Shown in pieces: positions 8,786 to 16,995 of a stretch of DNA of 64,000 bases. The notes beneath the pieces are model-generated. The model was given only the letters and a program-made list of their open reading frames with translations. It was not told the origin of the DNA and searched no databases. Every line of letters starts with the position of its first letter. The first letter of the stretch is position 1. This stretch comes from Dryocola sp032000125 (GTDB lineage: Bacteria > Pseudomonadota > Gammaproteobacteria > Enterobacterales > Enterobacteriaceae), in NCBI GenBank assembly GCA_032000125.1, contig DAMALH010000006.1:67601-131600 (forward strand). Direction: 5' to 3'. A program made the position numbers and the translations under genes.

Positions 8786-10123
8786 CTACTCTTTAAAGTC
8801 ATTGGCATCGAGTTCATGCCGGGAGAGTAATTTATAGAACTCAGTACGGTTGCGACCCGCCATACGCGCCGCATGGGTGACGTTGCCCCTGGTGATTTGC
8901 AGCAGCTTGCGCAGATAGTTGAGTTCAAACTGATTGCGCGCTTCGACAAACGTCGGCAGGACGGTATTTTCACCTTCGAGCGCCTGTTCTACCAGCGCTT
9001 CGCTGATAACCGGGGCGGAGGTCAGCGCCACGCACTGTTCGATAACGTTGACAAGCTGGCGCACGTTGCCCGGCCAGCTTGCGGCCATTAAGCGCTTCAT
9101 GGCATCCGTTGAGAAACTGCGCACAAACGGCTTGTGACGGTCGGCTGACTGGCGCAGCAGGTGGTTTGCCAATAGCGGAATATCTTCCGCACGCTCGTGC
9201 AGCGCAGGAATTTTCAGGTTTACCACGTTTAAGCGGTAGAACAAATCTTCGCGGAACTCCCCGCGCTCCATCGCTTTTGGCAGGTCGCGGTGGGTGGCGG
9301 AGATAATGCGCACGTTAATATCCAGATCGCGGTTGCTGCCCAGAGGACGCACCTTGCGCTCCTGTAACACGCGCAGCAGCTTAACTTGCAAAGGAATCGG
9401 CATATCGCCAATTTCATCGAGGAATAACGTGCCGCCTTCTGCTGCCTGGAACAGCCCTTCCCTGCTGCTTACCGCACCGGTAAACGCGCCGCGCGCGTGG
9501 CCAAACAGCTCCGACTCAAGCAATTGCTCCGGCAAAGCGCCGCAGTTAATGGCAATAAACGCATTTTTGCTGCGCGGGCTGGCGTTGTGGATTGCCTGCG
9601 CAAGAATCTCTTTTCCGGTCCCGCTTTGACCGTTAATCAGCACGCTGACGTCGGACTGCGCCACCATGCGCGCCTGTTCCAGCAGGCGGAGCATATTCGG
9701 GCTGCGGGTGACTATGGTTTCGCGCCACATGTCATCGCCAGCGGTAACGGTATGCACCAGGGCATCATCAATAGCCTGATACAGCGCGTCTTTGTCTACC
9801 GGCTTGGTCAGGAAACTAAACACGCCCTGCTGCGTGGCGGCAACGGCGTCGGGAATCGAACCGTGGGCGGTCAGGATAATAACCGGCATCCCCGGCTGCA
9901 TCCTTTGGATTTCCGCGAACAGCGCCATGCCGTCCATTTCATCCATACGCAGATCGCTTATCACCAGATCGATTTTTTCCCGTCCGAGCAACCGAAGCCC
10001 TTCTGCGCCGCTTTCCGCCGTCGAAACGGTATAGCCTTCGCTTGCCAGACGCATGCCGAGAAGCTTGAGCAATCCCGGATCGTCATCAACAAGCAGCAAG
10101 CGGGCCGGTTTGCGTTGGGTCAT
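8786..10123 (-). CDS. glrR: Sigma54-dependent response regulator GlrR (QseF)
   Basis: The 445-residue NtrC-family regulator has a receiver domain with phospho-acceptor D57 in ISDLRMDEMDG, a sigma54-interacting AAA+ domain with Walker A GQSGTGKE and the sigma54-contact motif GAFTGA, and a C-terminal Fis-type helix-turn-helix (NVTHAARMAGRNRTEFYKL). Phosphorylated by GlrK, it activates the sigma54 promoter of the small RNA GlmY. The binding sites for it are visible at 12697-12810. It overlaps the end of qseG by 4 bp. Confidence 0.96.
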   Translation of the reverse strand: MTQRKPARLLLVDDDPGLLKLLGMRLASEGYTVSTAESGAEGLRLLGREKIDLVISDLRMDEMDGMALFAEIQRMQPGMPVIILTAHGSIPDAVAATQQGVFSFLTKPVDKDALYQAIDDALVHTVTAGDDMWRETIVTRSPNMLRLLEQARMVAQSDVSVLINGQSGTGKEILAQAIHNASPRSKNAFIAINCGALPEQLLESELFGHARGAFTGAVSSREGLFQAAEGGTLFLDEIGDMPIPLQVKLLRVLQERKVRPLGSNRDLDINVRIISATHRDLPKAMERGEFREDLFYRLNVVNLKIPALHERAEDIPLLANHLLRQSADRHKPFVRSFSTDAMKRLMAASWPGNVRQLVNVIEQCVALTSAPVISEALVEQALEGENTVLPTFVEARNQFELNYLRKLLQITRGNVTHAARMAGRNRTEFYKLLSRHELDANDFKE

Positions 10124-10875
10124 GGTTTTGCCTCCTGCGGTTTTTCATTATCCGTTTCGGGAGCGGGCGTAATATCGTCATCCGTATTGCTTTGCGCCGC
10201 CGGGGCTGGCGCTGCTTTTTCGGCATCCTTGCCGCCTTCAGGCAGATAGTTGCTGGCTGGTTTGCGGCTGGAAAGCTGCCGTTCGATATCCGTCAGATTT
10301 TCAAGTTTGCGGGTGGTGAGATCTAACTGGCTGCGCAGACGCTGCTGCTGTTCGCGCAGCGTATCAAGCTCCCCGTCCGCCGATTGCTGGAGTTTGCTGT
10401 AGCGCGTACGCTCATCAGAAAGGTCCAGTAACGAAGCCTGGCCATCGCGCCATAGCTGGAAGAGCGGACGTACCTGGGTGGGGACTTCGCTAGCCATCGT
10501 ATCGAGCCGGGTCATGTAGCGACGACGCTCTGTTGGGTTGATTTTGGCATTGGCCAGCAAGATGCCGCGTTTAAAGGTGTCCTGCCAGGTATCGTCTGCC
10601 CAGCGTCTGGCCTCCGCTCGCGCTTCCGCCGGGGGCAGTCGTTCCGCGCAGTCCATACCGCGCAGCCAGAATAAGGGATTGTTGACCGCTTCATGCCCTT
10701 CAATGCGCCAGATTTCCATACAGTCGGTGGAGAGGTAATCCGCCAGTTGCTGCTCGGGCTCTTGCGACGGATGGGGCTGCTTAATGGAACTGGTCACGGT
10801 ATTTTGTACGCAGCCTGCCAGCGTTAACGGCAGTAGAAGTACGCCAATACGGCGACGGAATAATGTTACTTTCAT
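10120..10875 (-). CDS. qseG: Outer-membrane lipoprotein QseG
   Basis: The 251-residue protein has a lipoprotein signal with lipobox LAGC, cysteine 22. A central helical region rich in charged and glutamine residues (LREQQQRLRSQLDLTTRKLENL) is likely a coiled coil. The C-terminus is proline/glutamate rich and low complexity (ITPAPETDNEKPQE). In E. coli QseG works with the sensor GlrK in the outer membrane and affects type III effector delivery in pathogens. It is the middle gene of glrK-qseG-glrR, with a 2-bp gap to glrK and a 4-bp overlap with glrR. Confidence 0.93.
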   Translation of the reverse strand: MKVTLFRRRIGVLLLPLTLAGCVQNTVTSSIKQPHPSQEPEQQLADYLSTDCMEIWRIEGHEAVNNPLFWLRGMDCAERLPPAEARAEARRWADDTWQDTFKRGILLANAKINPTERRRYMTRLDTMASEVPTQVRPLFQLWRDGQASLLDLSDERTRYSKLQQSADGELDTLREQQQRLRSQLDLTTRKLENLTDIERQLSSRKPASNYLPEGGKDAEKAAPAPAAQSNTDDDITPAPETDNEKPQEAKP

Positions 10876-10877
10876 TT

Positions 10878-12314
10878 TTAATCATTCTCGGGAAAGACGG
10901 GCAATTCGATACGGAAACAGACGTCGGTTGTGACGTCCTCAACCAGCCGCAGCTCGCCGTGCATACGGCGGATGCAATCCTGGGCGATGCTCAGCCCCAG
11001 GCCACTGCCTTTGACCGCACCCTTACGCTGTAGACTGCCCTGATAAAAAGGCTCAAAGATCATCTCCCGCTCGGTGGCTGGTATTGGCTGACCGGTATTC
11101 GCCACCTCAATACGTAACGCAGAGCCAACCTGTAAGCTGCGCAGGTAAATGGTACCGGATTCACCGCCATAGTGCACCGCATTGGAATAGAGATTATCCA
11201 GCACGCTCATCAGCAGCATGGGTTCCGCCAGGCAGGCCACCGGGCTAAGGTCACACTCGGTATGCATCATTTTAGCCCGTGCCGGCAAACTGTGGGCGGA
11301 GATTACCGTCTCCACCAACGGCGCAAGCTCCACCTTTTCCAGCTCTATCTGGCCATCCGCCAGCTTGCGGTTGTAATCCAGCAGTTGTTCAATCAGTTTC
11401 TGCAGGTGACGGCTGCTGTTATCAAGGATTTCCACCACCTCTTTTTGATCGGCCGTCAGCGGCCCGGCCACTTCGTCTGCCAGCAATTCCGTCCCCTCAC
11501 GCATACTCGCAAGGGGCGTTTTTAGCTCATGGGAAATGTGCCGCAAAAATTCATGGCGCTGTGATTCAAGCCAGGAAAGACGTTCGCTTAGCCAGACGAT
11601 ACGCTGGCCAACAGAGCGCAGCTCACGCGGGCCTTTAAACAAAACGGAATCGCCCAGCGAACGCCCTTCACCAAGCAGATTTATCATCCGCTCAATGCCT
11701 TTAACCGGGCCGATAATCATGCGGGTGAAAATAATCACCAGGCCAAGGCTCAGTAAAAACAGCACCAGCGCCTGCCAGCCAAAGAACTGACCGCGTTCGG
11801 CGATTTCCTGCTGCAGCTGCTGGCCACGAGAAAATACCACCGTGCGGGTGGCCTGAACCATTTCCGCGTTGGCGGTTGCAAATTTTTCGAGGTGCACCGC
11901 AGCCGTTTCGTCGGGCCCGCTGTTTTTGCATTGTAATCCGGCGAGATCGTTTAAAGACTGGCGCAGCGCCTGATAGAGGTGATCGTCAGGAAGCACGCCC
12001 GTGTGGGCGTCGAGCATTACCGCATAGCGTTTACGCTGCCCCTGATAAACCTTTGCAAGGGTGGCATCGTCCAGCACGCAGTACTGACGGTAGCTGCGTT
12101 CCATTTCGAGGGCGACGTTGGTCATCGCCTCGCTGCGACGAGCATCGATTAGGGTGGTACGGTTGGTCTGCGCGGCCTGCGAGCTGAGCGCGTTAAGGCT
12201 CTGCCAGGCCTGCCATGCAAGCACCAGCAGTGGAACCAGCACCAGCAAAAAAGCCATCATTACGAGCTGGCGTAGCGATCGGGGGAAAAAGTGCCACTGG
12301 TTCAATAGCTTCAT
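10878..12314 (-). CDS. glrK: Sensor histidine kinase GlrK (QseE)
   Basis: The 478-residue kinase has two membrane segments (about residues 18-38 and 180-199) flanking a periplasmic sensor region, then a HAMP linker, a HisKA motif with phospho-histidine H262 in RHISHELKTPLASMREG, and an ATPase domain with GSGLGLSIAQD. I chose the ATG at 12314, which gives the membrane-anchor N-terminus of E. coli GlrK; the frame is open 24 codons further but that part runs toward the GlmY terminator. It phosphorylates GlrR. Confidence 0.95.
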   Translation of the reverse strand: MKLLNQWHFFPRSLRQLVMMAFLLVLVPLLVLAWQAWQSLNALSSQAAQTNRTTLIDARRSEAMTNVALEMERSYRQYCVLDDATLAKVYQGQRKRYAVMLDAHTGVLPDDHLYQALRQSLNDLAGLQCKNSGPDETAAVHLEKFATANAEMVQATRTVVFSRGQQLQQEIAERGQFFGWQALVLFLLSLGLVIIFTRMIIGPVKGIERMINLLGEGRSLGDSVLFKGPRELRSVGQRIVWLSERLSWLESQRHEFLRHISHELKTPLASMREGTELLADEVAGPLTADQKEVVEILDNSSRHLQKLIEQLLDYNRKLADGQIELEKVELAPLVETVISAHSLPARAKMMHTECDLSPVACLAEPMLLMSVLDNLYSNAVHYGGESGTIYLRSLQVGSALRIEVANTGQPIPATEREMIFEPFYQGSLQRKGAVKGSGLGLSIAQDCIRRMHGELRLVEDVTTDVCFRIELPVFPEND

Positions 12315-12381
12315 CTCAAATTTACCTGTGAGACATGATGCTAGCCGGGATTGGAGGGAGTTTAAAGCCTGGAAGTCCAGA

Positions 12382-12581
12382 AACAACTAAGGCAGGGTCA
12401 AAAACCCTGCCTTAGTTCTGGAATCAGGCGGTGCCTTACTCAACGTTTCGCCCGGAGTATGCCAGGTCTCGAAGACTATTGGCAAAAGGTGGACGGCAGG
12501 CACCTTGAGTGCATCATTCGATGGTTTATGTAGCACGACTCTGCGAACAGAGGGCTGACATAAGAAAGTGAATGAGCCACT
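12382..12581 (-). ncRNA. glmY: Small regulatory RNA GlmY
   Basis: On the minus strand the sequence starts AGTGGCTCATTCAC at 12581 and contains ATGTCAGCCC, GTGCTACATAAAC, CTTTTGCCAATAGTC and GAGACCTGGCATACTCCGG, all hallmarks of GlmY. The position, between purL and glrK, is the E. coli one. GlmY sequesters the adaptor RapZ and so protects GlmZ, which raises glucosamine-6-phosphate synthase. The 3' end is set by the hairpin at 12385-12417. The length of about 200 nt is slightly longer than the roughly 184 nt of E. coli GlmY. Confidence 0.93.
12385..12417 (-). terminator. GlmY terminator hairpin
   Basis: A 14-bp stem AACTAAGGCAGGGT around a five-base loop. It forms the 3' end of GlmY on the minus strand and lies about 70 bp upstream of glrK. 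The run after the stem is GTTTC rather than a pure U-tract, so some read-through into glrK is plausible. Confidence 0.8.
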
Positions 12582-12593
12582 GATTACTTTAAT

Positions 12594-12608
12594 GCAGAAT
12601 GCGTGCCA
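12594..12608 (-). promoter_or_regulatory. Sigma54 promoter of glmY
   Basis: TGGCAC-GCATTCT-GC on the minus strand gives the required GG-N10-GC spacing. It ends 12 bp before the deduced +1 at 12581. This is the promoter class that GlrR activates. Confidence 0.88.
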
Positions 12609-12696
12609 CTTTTAAACGATAAAGGATATTTATATGTTTTTACTGGATTTATTTAAACCGACAGCGAATTTCTGTTCGCACATTTTTTCAGCTTCC

Positions 12697-12714
12697 TGTC
12701 GCTAATCAGCAACA
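12697..12714 (-). promoter_or_regulatory. GlrR binding site, imperfect
   Basis: TGTC-N10-AACA, one base off the GlrR consensus TGTC-N10-GACA. It is the promoter-proximal member of three sites upstream of glmY. Confidence 0.65.
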
Positions 12715-12759
12715 GGATAAAAAGCGCAAAAATAAAACCTTTTAAAACAATAAATTAAA

Positions 12760-12777
12760 TGTCTCCATCTGGAGACA
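12760..12777 (-). promoter_or_regulatory. GlrR binding site, perfect
   Basis: TGTC-TCCATCTGGA-GACA is an exact TGTC-N10-GACA site with an additional palindromic core. It is about 180 bp upstream of the glmY start, the distance expected for an activator acting through DNA looping on sigma54 polymerase. Confidence 0.85.
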
Positions 12778-12792
12778 TCTAAAAAGACCCTG

Positions 12793-12810
12793 TGTCGGGA
12801 TTTGTAGACA
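12793..12810 (-). promoter_or_regulatory. GlrR binding site, perfect
   Basis: TGTC-GGGATTTGTA-GACA is the third and most distal exact site. It ends against the purL terminator. The AT-rich DNA at 12611-12690 between sites and promoter could hold IHF sites, as in E. coli, but I could not assign one. Confidence 0.85.
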
Positions 12811-12832
12811 AAAAAACCCCGCCGAAGCGGGG
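12810..12832 (-). terminator. purL intrinsic terminator
   Basis: On the minus strand CCCCGC-TTCG-GCGGGG followed by a run of T. It begins a few bases after the purL stop. Confidence 0.92.
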
Positions 12833-12840
12833 GATATTAA

Positions 12841-15800
12841 TTAACCTAACTGTTTACGCGCGTTGCGGAAGATGCGCATCCATGGGCTATCTTCGCCCCA
12901 CTCGGCCGGATGCCAGGAGTTGCTGACGGTACGGAATACGCGTTCCGGGTGCGGCATCATAATGGTCACGCGTCCGCTTTCATTAGTTACCGCCGTAATG
13001 CCATTTGGCGAGCCGTTCGGGTTAGCCGGATAGGTTTGCGTGACCTTACCGAAGTTATCGATAAAGCGCAGCGCCACCAGACCTTTGCTTTCAAGCGCGG
13101 CCAGATGCGCGGCGTCGCGTACTTCCACATGACCTTCTCCGTGCGATACGGCGATTGGCATATGCGACCCCACCATGCCCTGCAACAGCAGCGACGGGCT
13201 GGCGCTGACTTCCACCAGGCTGAAACGCGCTTCAAAACGGTCGGACTGGTTGCGCACAAAGCGTGGCCACAGGTCGCTGCCGGGAATCAGTTCACGCAGG
13301 TTAGACATCATCTGACAGCCGTTACACACGCCCAGCGCCAGCGTTTGCGGACGATGGAAGAAAGTTTCGAACTCGTCGCGCACGCGCTGGTTGAACAGGA
13401 TCGATTTCGCCCAGCCTTCGCCTGCGCCCAACACGTCCCCGTAAGAGAAGCCGCCGCAGGCCACCAGCGCCTGGAAATCTTCCAGACCACGACGTCCTGC
13501 CAGCAAATCGCTCATGTGCACGTCGATGGCGTCAAAACCGGCACGATGGAAGGCTGCCGCCATTTCAACGTGGGAGTTAACGCCCTGCTCACGCAGCACG
13601 GCAACTTTCGGACGGGCGCCCGTGGCGATAAACGGCGCGGCGATATCTTCTTTGATATCGAAGTTCAGCTTCACGCTCAGGCCAGGATCGCTGTCGTTCG
13701 CCTTAGCTTCATGCTCCTGATCCGCGCAGTCCGGGTTATCGCGCAGACGCTGCATCTGCCAGGTGGTTTCAGCCCACCACATGCGAAGCGTAGAACGGCT
13801 TTCGCTGAACACGGCATGGCCGTCCGCTGTGATAGTGAAACGATCGCCAGCAACGGCTTTACCCAGGAAGTGCACGCAATCCGCCAGACCGTGGGCGGCA
13901 AGGATGCGTTCAACCTCCGCGCGATCCGCAGCTTTAACCTGAATCACCGCGCCCAGCTCTTCATTAAACAGCGCGGCAAGGCGATCGTTACCCAGCGCTG
14001 CGATATTTGCCTCCACGCCGCAATGACCGGTGAAGGCCATTTCCGCAAGCGTAACCAGCAGGCCGCCGTCTGAACGGTCGTGGTAAGCCAGCAGTTTCTG
14101 CCCGGCCACCAGCTCCTGCATCGCGCTATAGAAGCCTTTGAGCTGCTCAACGTTACGCACGTCGGCCGGCTTGTCGCCCAACTGGCGATAAACCTGCGAC
14201 AGCGCCGTTGCGCCCAGCGCATTGTGGCCTGCGCCCAGATCGATAAGCAGCAAAGCGTTATCTTCGGTGCTTAACTGAGGGGTTACCGTGCGGCGCACGT
14301 CTTCCACGCGGGCAAAGGCGGTAATTACCAATGAGAGCGGTGAAGTCATCTCGCGCTGTTCGTTGCCTTCCTGCCAGCGGGTTTTCATCGACATGGAGTC
14401 TTTACCCACCGGAATGGTGATGCCAAGCTGCGGGCAAAGCTCTTCGCCCACGGCTTTCACCGCCTCATACAGGCCCGCATCTTCACCGGGGTGGCCTGCG
14501 GCGGCCATCCAGTTAGCGGAAAGCTTGATGCGTTTAAGGGAGCCAATCTGAGTAGCGGCAATGTTGGTCAGCGCTTCACCCACCGCAAGACGTGCGGATG
14601 CAGCAAAGTCCAGCAGTGCAACCGGCGCGCGTTCGCCGATGGACATTGCTTCGCCGTAGTAGCTGTCAAGGCTCGCGGTGGTCACCGCGCAGTTGGCGAC
14701 CGGGATCTGCCACGGACCAACCATCTGGTCGCGCGCAACCATGCCGGTTACGCTGCGGTCGCCGATGGTTATCAGGAAGGTTTTTTCCGCCACCGCCGGC
14801 AGATGCAGAACGCGATTAACCGCGTCATTGATGGCGATGGTGCTGACGTCCAGCGCATCACCCTTCGCTTTCAGGCTGGCAACGTTGCGCTCCATTTTCG
14901 GCGTTTTGCCCAGCAGCACGTCCAGCGGCATGTCAATTGGCTGGTTGTCGAAATGGCTGTCGTTTAACGTCAGGTGTTTTTCTGCGGTGGCTTCGCCGAT
15001 GACCGCGTACGGCGCGCGCTCGCGGCGGCAAAGTTCGTCAAACAGTTCAACCTGTTCTGGCGCAACCGCCAGCACATAGCGTTCCTGAGATTCGTTACAC
15101 CACACCTCAAGCGGGCTCATGCCTGGTTCGTCGTTGAGAATATCGCGCAGCTCGAAACGACCGCCGCGGCCGCCGTCGCTTACCAGTTCCGGCATGGCGT
15201 TTGACAAACCGCCTGCGCCAACATCGTGAATAAACAGAATCGGGTTATCGTCGCCCATCTGCCAGCAGCGGTCGATAACCTCCTGGCAGCGACGCTCCAT
15301 TTCCGGGTTATCGCGCTGTACCGACGCAAAATCCAGATCCGCGTCGGACTGGCCTGAAGCCATAGAGGAAGCCGCGCCGCCGCCCAGACCGATATTCATG
15401 GACGGCCCGCCGAGAACGATTAGCTTCGCACCCGGCGGGATTTCACCTTTCTGTACGTGATCGGCACGGATGTTACCTATGCCGCCGGCCAGCATAATTG
15501 GCTTGTGGTAGCCGCGCAGCTCAACGCCGTTGTGGCTGTTAACCTGCTCTTCGTAGGTGCGGAAATACCCCGTTAACGCCGGACGTCCAAACTCGTTGTT
15601 AAACGCGGCGCCGCCGAGCGGGCCTTCGGTCATGATGTCCAGCGCCGTAACGATACGGTCTGGCTTACCAAAATCTTCTTCCCACGGCTGTTGAAAACCG
15701 GGAATACGAAGGTTGGAGACGGAGAAACCGACCAGGCCCGCTTTCGGTTTAGCGCCGCGCCCGGTTGCGCCTTCGTCACGAATTTCACCGCCGGAACCGG

Positions 15801-16728
15801 TAGCGGCGCCCGGCCATGGGGAAATCGCCGTTGGGTGGTTGTGCGTTTCGACTTTCATCAGGATATGCGCGTCTTCCTGATGGAAATCGTAGCGGCCCGC
15901 TTCGCGGTCTGCGAAGAAGCGCCCTACCGGTGAACCTTCCATTACCGCCGCGTTGTCTTTATAGGCGGACAACACGTGGTCAGGCGTTTGTTCAAAGGTA
16001 TTTTTAATCATTTTGAACAGCGACTTCGGCTGCTGTTCGCCATCAATCACCCAGTCGGCATTGAAGATTTTATGCCGGCAGTGCTCAGAGTTGGCCTGCG
16101 CGAACATATACAGTTCGATGTCGTTTGGGTTGCGGCCAAGCTTTGTAAATGCATCCTGCAGGTAATCGATCTCGTCTTCCGCCAGCGCAAGGCCAAGACG
16201 GACGTTGGCTTCCACAAGCGCGTCGCGCCCCTGCCCAAGCAAGTCAACGCTTTGTACAGGCGCCGGTTCGTGATGGGAGAAAAGCTTCTCGCCGTCTTGC
16301 AGCGCACCAAACACGCTCTCCATCATGCGGTCGTGCAGGAGCGCGGTTACTTCCTGCCACTGTGCCTGCGTCAGCGTTTCGCCGCTAACGTAATAAGCCA
16401 CGCCGCGCTCAAGGCGTTTGACTTTGGTCAGGGAGCAGTTGTGGGCGATATCGGTAGCTTTGGAAGACCAGGGCGAGATAGTACCAGGGCGTGGCGTCAC
16501 CAGGATCAGGTGGCCTGTCGGGGCGTGGTCTGCAAGGGTTGGGCCATATTTCAGCAACCGTTGCAGCCGTGCTTGCTCTGAGGCCGCAAGCGGCGCGTCT
16601 ACATCGGCAAAGTGAACATACTCGGCGTAAATGTCGCTCACCGGCAGGTGGGCATCTTTAAAGCGGGCCAGCAGTTTATTAATACGAAATGCCGATAGAG
16701 CGGGGGAACCACGCAGAATTTCCATCAT
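12841..16728 (-). CDS. purL: Phosphoribosylformylglycinamidine synthase PurL
   Basis: The 1295-residue single-chain enzyme makes FGAM from FGAR, glutamine and ATP in step four of purine synthesis. The N-terminal part, the two AIRS-like ATP domains (VETHNHPTAISPWPGAATGSG and later repeats) and the C-terminal glutamine amidotransferase with catalytic cysteine in LGVCNGCQMMSN and MPHPERVFR are all present. I chose the ATG at 16728 because E. coli PurL starts MMEILRG. It is monocistronic with a PurR box upstream. Confidence 0.98.
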   Translation of the reverse strand: MMEILRGSPALSAFRINKLLARFKDAHLPVSDIYAEYVHFADVDAPLAASEQARLQRLLKYGPTLADHAPTGHLILVTPRPGTISPWSSKATDIAHNCSLTKVKRLERGVAYYVSGETLTQAQWQEVTALLHDRMMESVFGALQDGEKLFSHHEPAPVQSVDLLGQGRDALVEANVRLGLALAEDEIDYLQDAFTKLGRNPNDIELYMFAQANSEHCRHKIFNADWVIDGEQQPKSLFKMIKNTFEQTPDHVLSAYKDNAAVMEGSPVGRFFADREAGRYDFHQEDAHILMKVETHNHPTAISPWPGAATGSGGEIRDEGATGRGAKPKAGLVGFSVSNLRIPGFQQPWEEDFGKPDRIVTALDIMTEGPLGGAAFNNEFGRPALTGYFRTYEEQVNSHNGVELRGYHKPIMLAGGIGNIRADHVQKGEIPPGAKLIVLGGPSMNIGLGGGAASSMASGQSDADLDFASVQRDNPEMERRCQEVIDRCWQMGDDNPILFIHDVGAGGLSNAMPELVSDGGRGGRFELRDILNDEPGMSPLEVWCNESQERYVLAVAPEQVELFDELCRRERAPYAVIGEATAEKHLTLNDSHFDNQPIDMPLDVLLGKTPKMERNVASLKAKGDALDVSTIAINDAVNRVLHLPAVAEKTFLITIGDRSVTGMVARDQMVGPWQIPVANCAVTTASLDSYYGEAMSIGERAPVALLDFAASARLAVGEALTNIAATQIGSLKRIKLSANWMAAAGHPGEDAGLYEAVKAVGEELCPQLGITIPVGKDSMSMKTRWQEGNEQREMTSPLSLVITAFARVEDVRRTVTPQLSTEDNALLLIDLGAGHNALGATALSQVYRQLGDKPADVRNVEQLKGFYSAMQELVAGQKLLAYHDRSDGGLLVTLAEMAFTGHCGVEANIAALGNDRLAALFNEELGAVIQVKAADRAEVERILAAHGLADCVHFLGKAVAGDRFTITADGHAVFSESRSTLRMWWAETTWQMQRLRDNPDCADQEHEAKANDSDPGLSVKLNFDIKEDIAAPFIATGARPKVAVLREQGVNSHVEMAAAFHRAGFDAIDVHMSDLLAGRRGLEDFQALVACGGFSYGDVLGAGEGWAKSILFNQRVRDEFETFFHRPQTLALGVCNGCQMMSNLRELIPGSDLWPRFVRNQSDRFEARFSLVEVSASPSLLLQGMVGSHMPIAVSHGEGHVEVRDAAHLAALESKGLVALRFIDNFGKVTQTYPANPNGSPNGITAVTNESGRVTIMMPHPERVFRTVSNSWHPAEWGEDSPWMRIFRNARKQLG

Positions 16729-16814
16729 CAAAGATCTCTCGTCTTCAAGCGTGAGCGACGCTCACGTGGGCGCAAGGGGAAAACGGGCGTCATTATAGAG
16801 AATACCGCGCCGTG

Positions 16815-16830
16815 ACGAAACCGTTTGCGT
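16815..16830 (-). promoter_or_regulatory. PurR box of purL
   Basis: On the minus strand ACGCAAACGGTTTCGT, which differs at only two positions from the PurR consensus and is the E. coli purL operator sequence as I know it. It is about 90 bp upstream of the purL start. Confidence 0.88.
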
Positions 16831-16995
16831 AGAAATAAACGCATTACTTTACGCTGTACGATAAACGTACGAAACCGCCGAATAGGTTGCGCGCTGGCGC
16901 TTTGTTAAGCAAAATGCGCCTCATCCGCTGTCTGAACCGCTCTTATAAATGACCGTCGCTTGCTAAGACTCGAGGCACCGCAGAAGATTAACCAT

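Noticed and set aside
12910..14073. A 387-codon plus-strand frame opposite purL
   Set aside because: It is a shadow of purL; the translated sequence has no family pattern and the purL frame is unambiguous.
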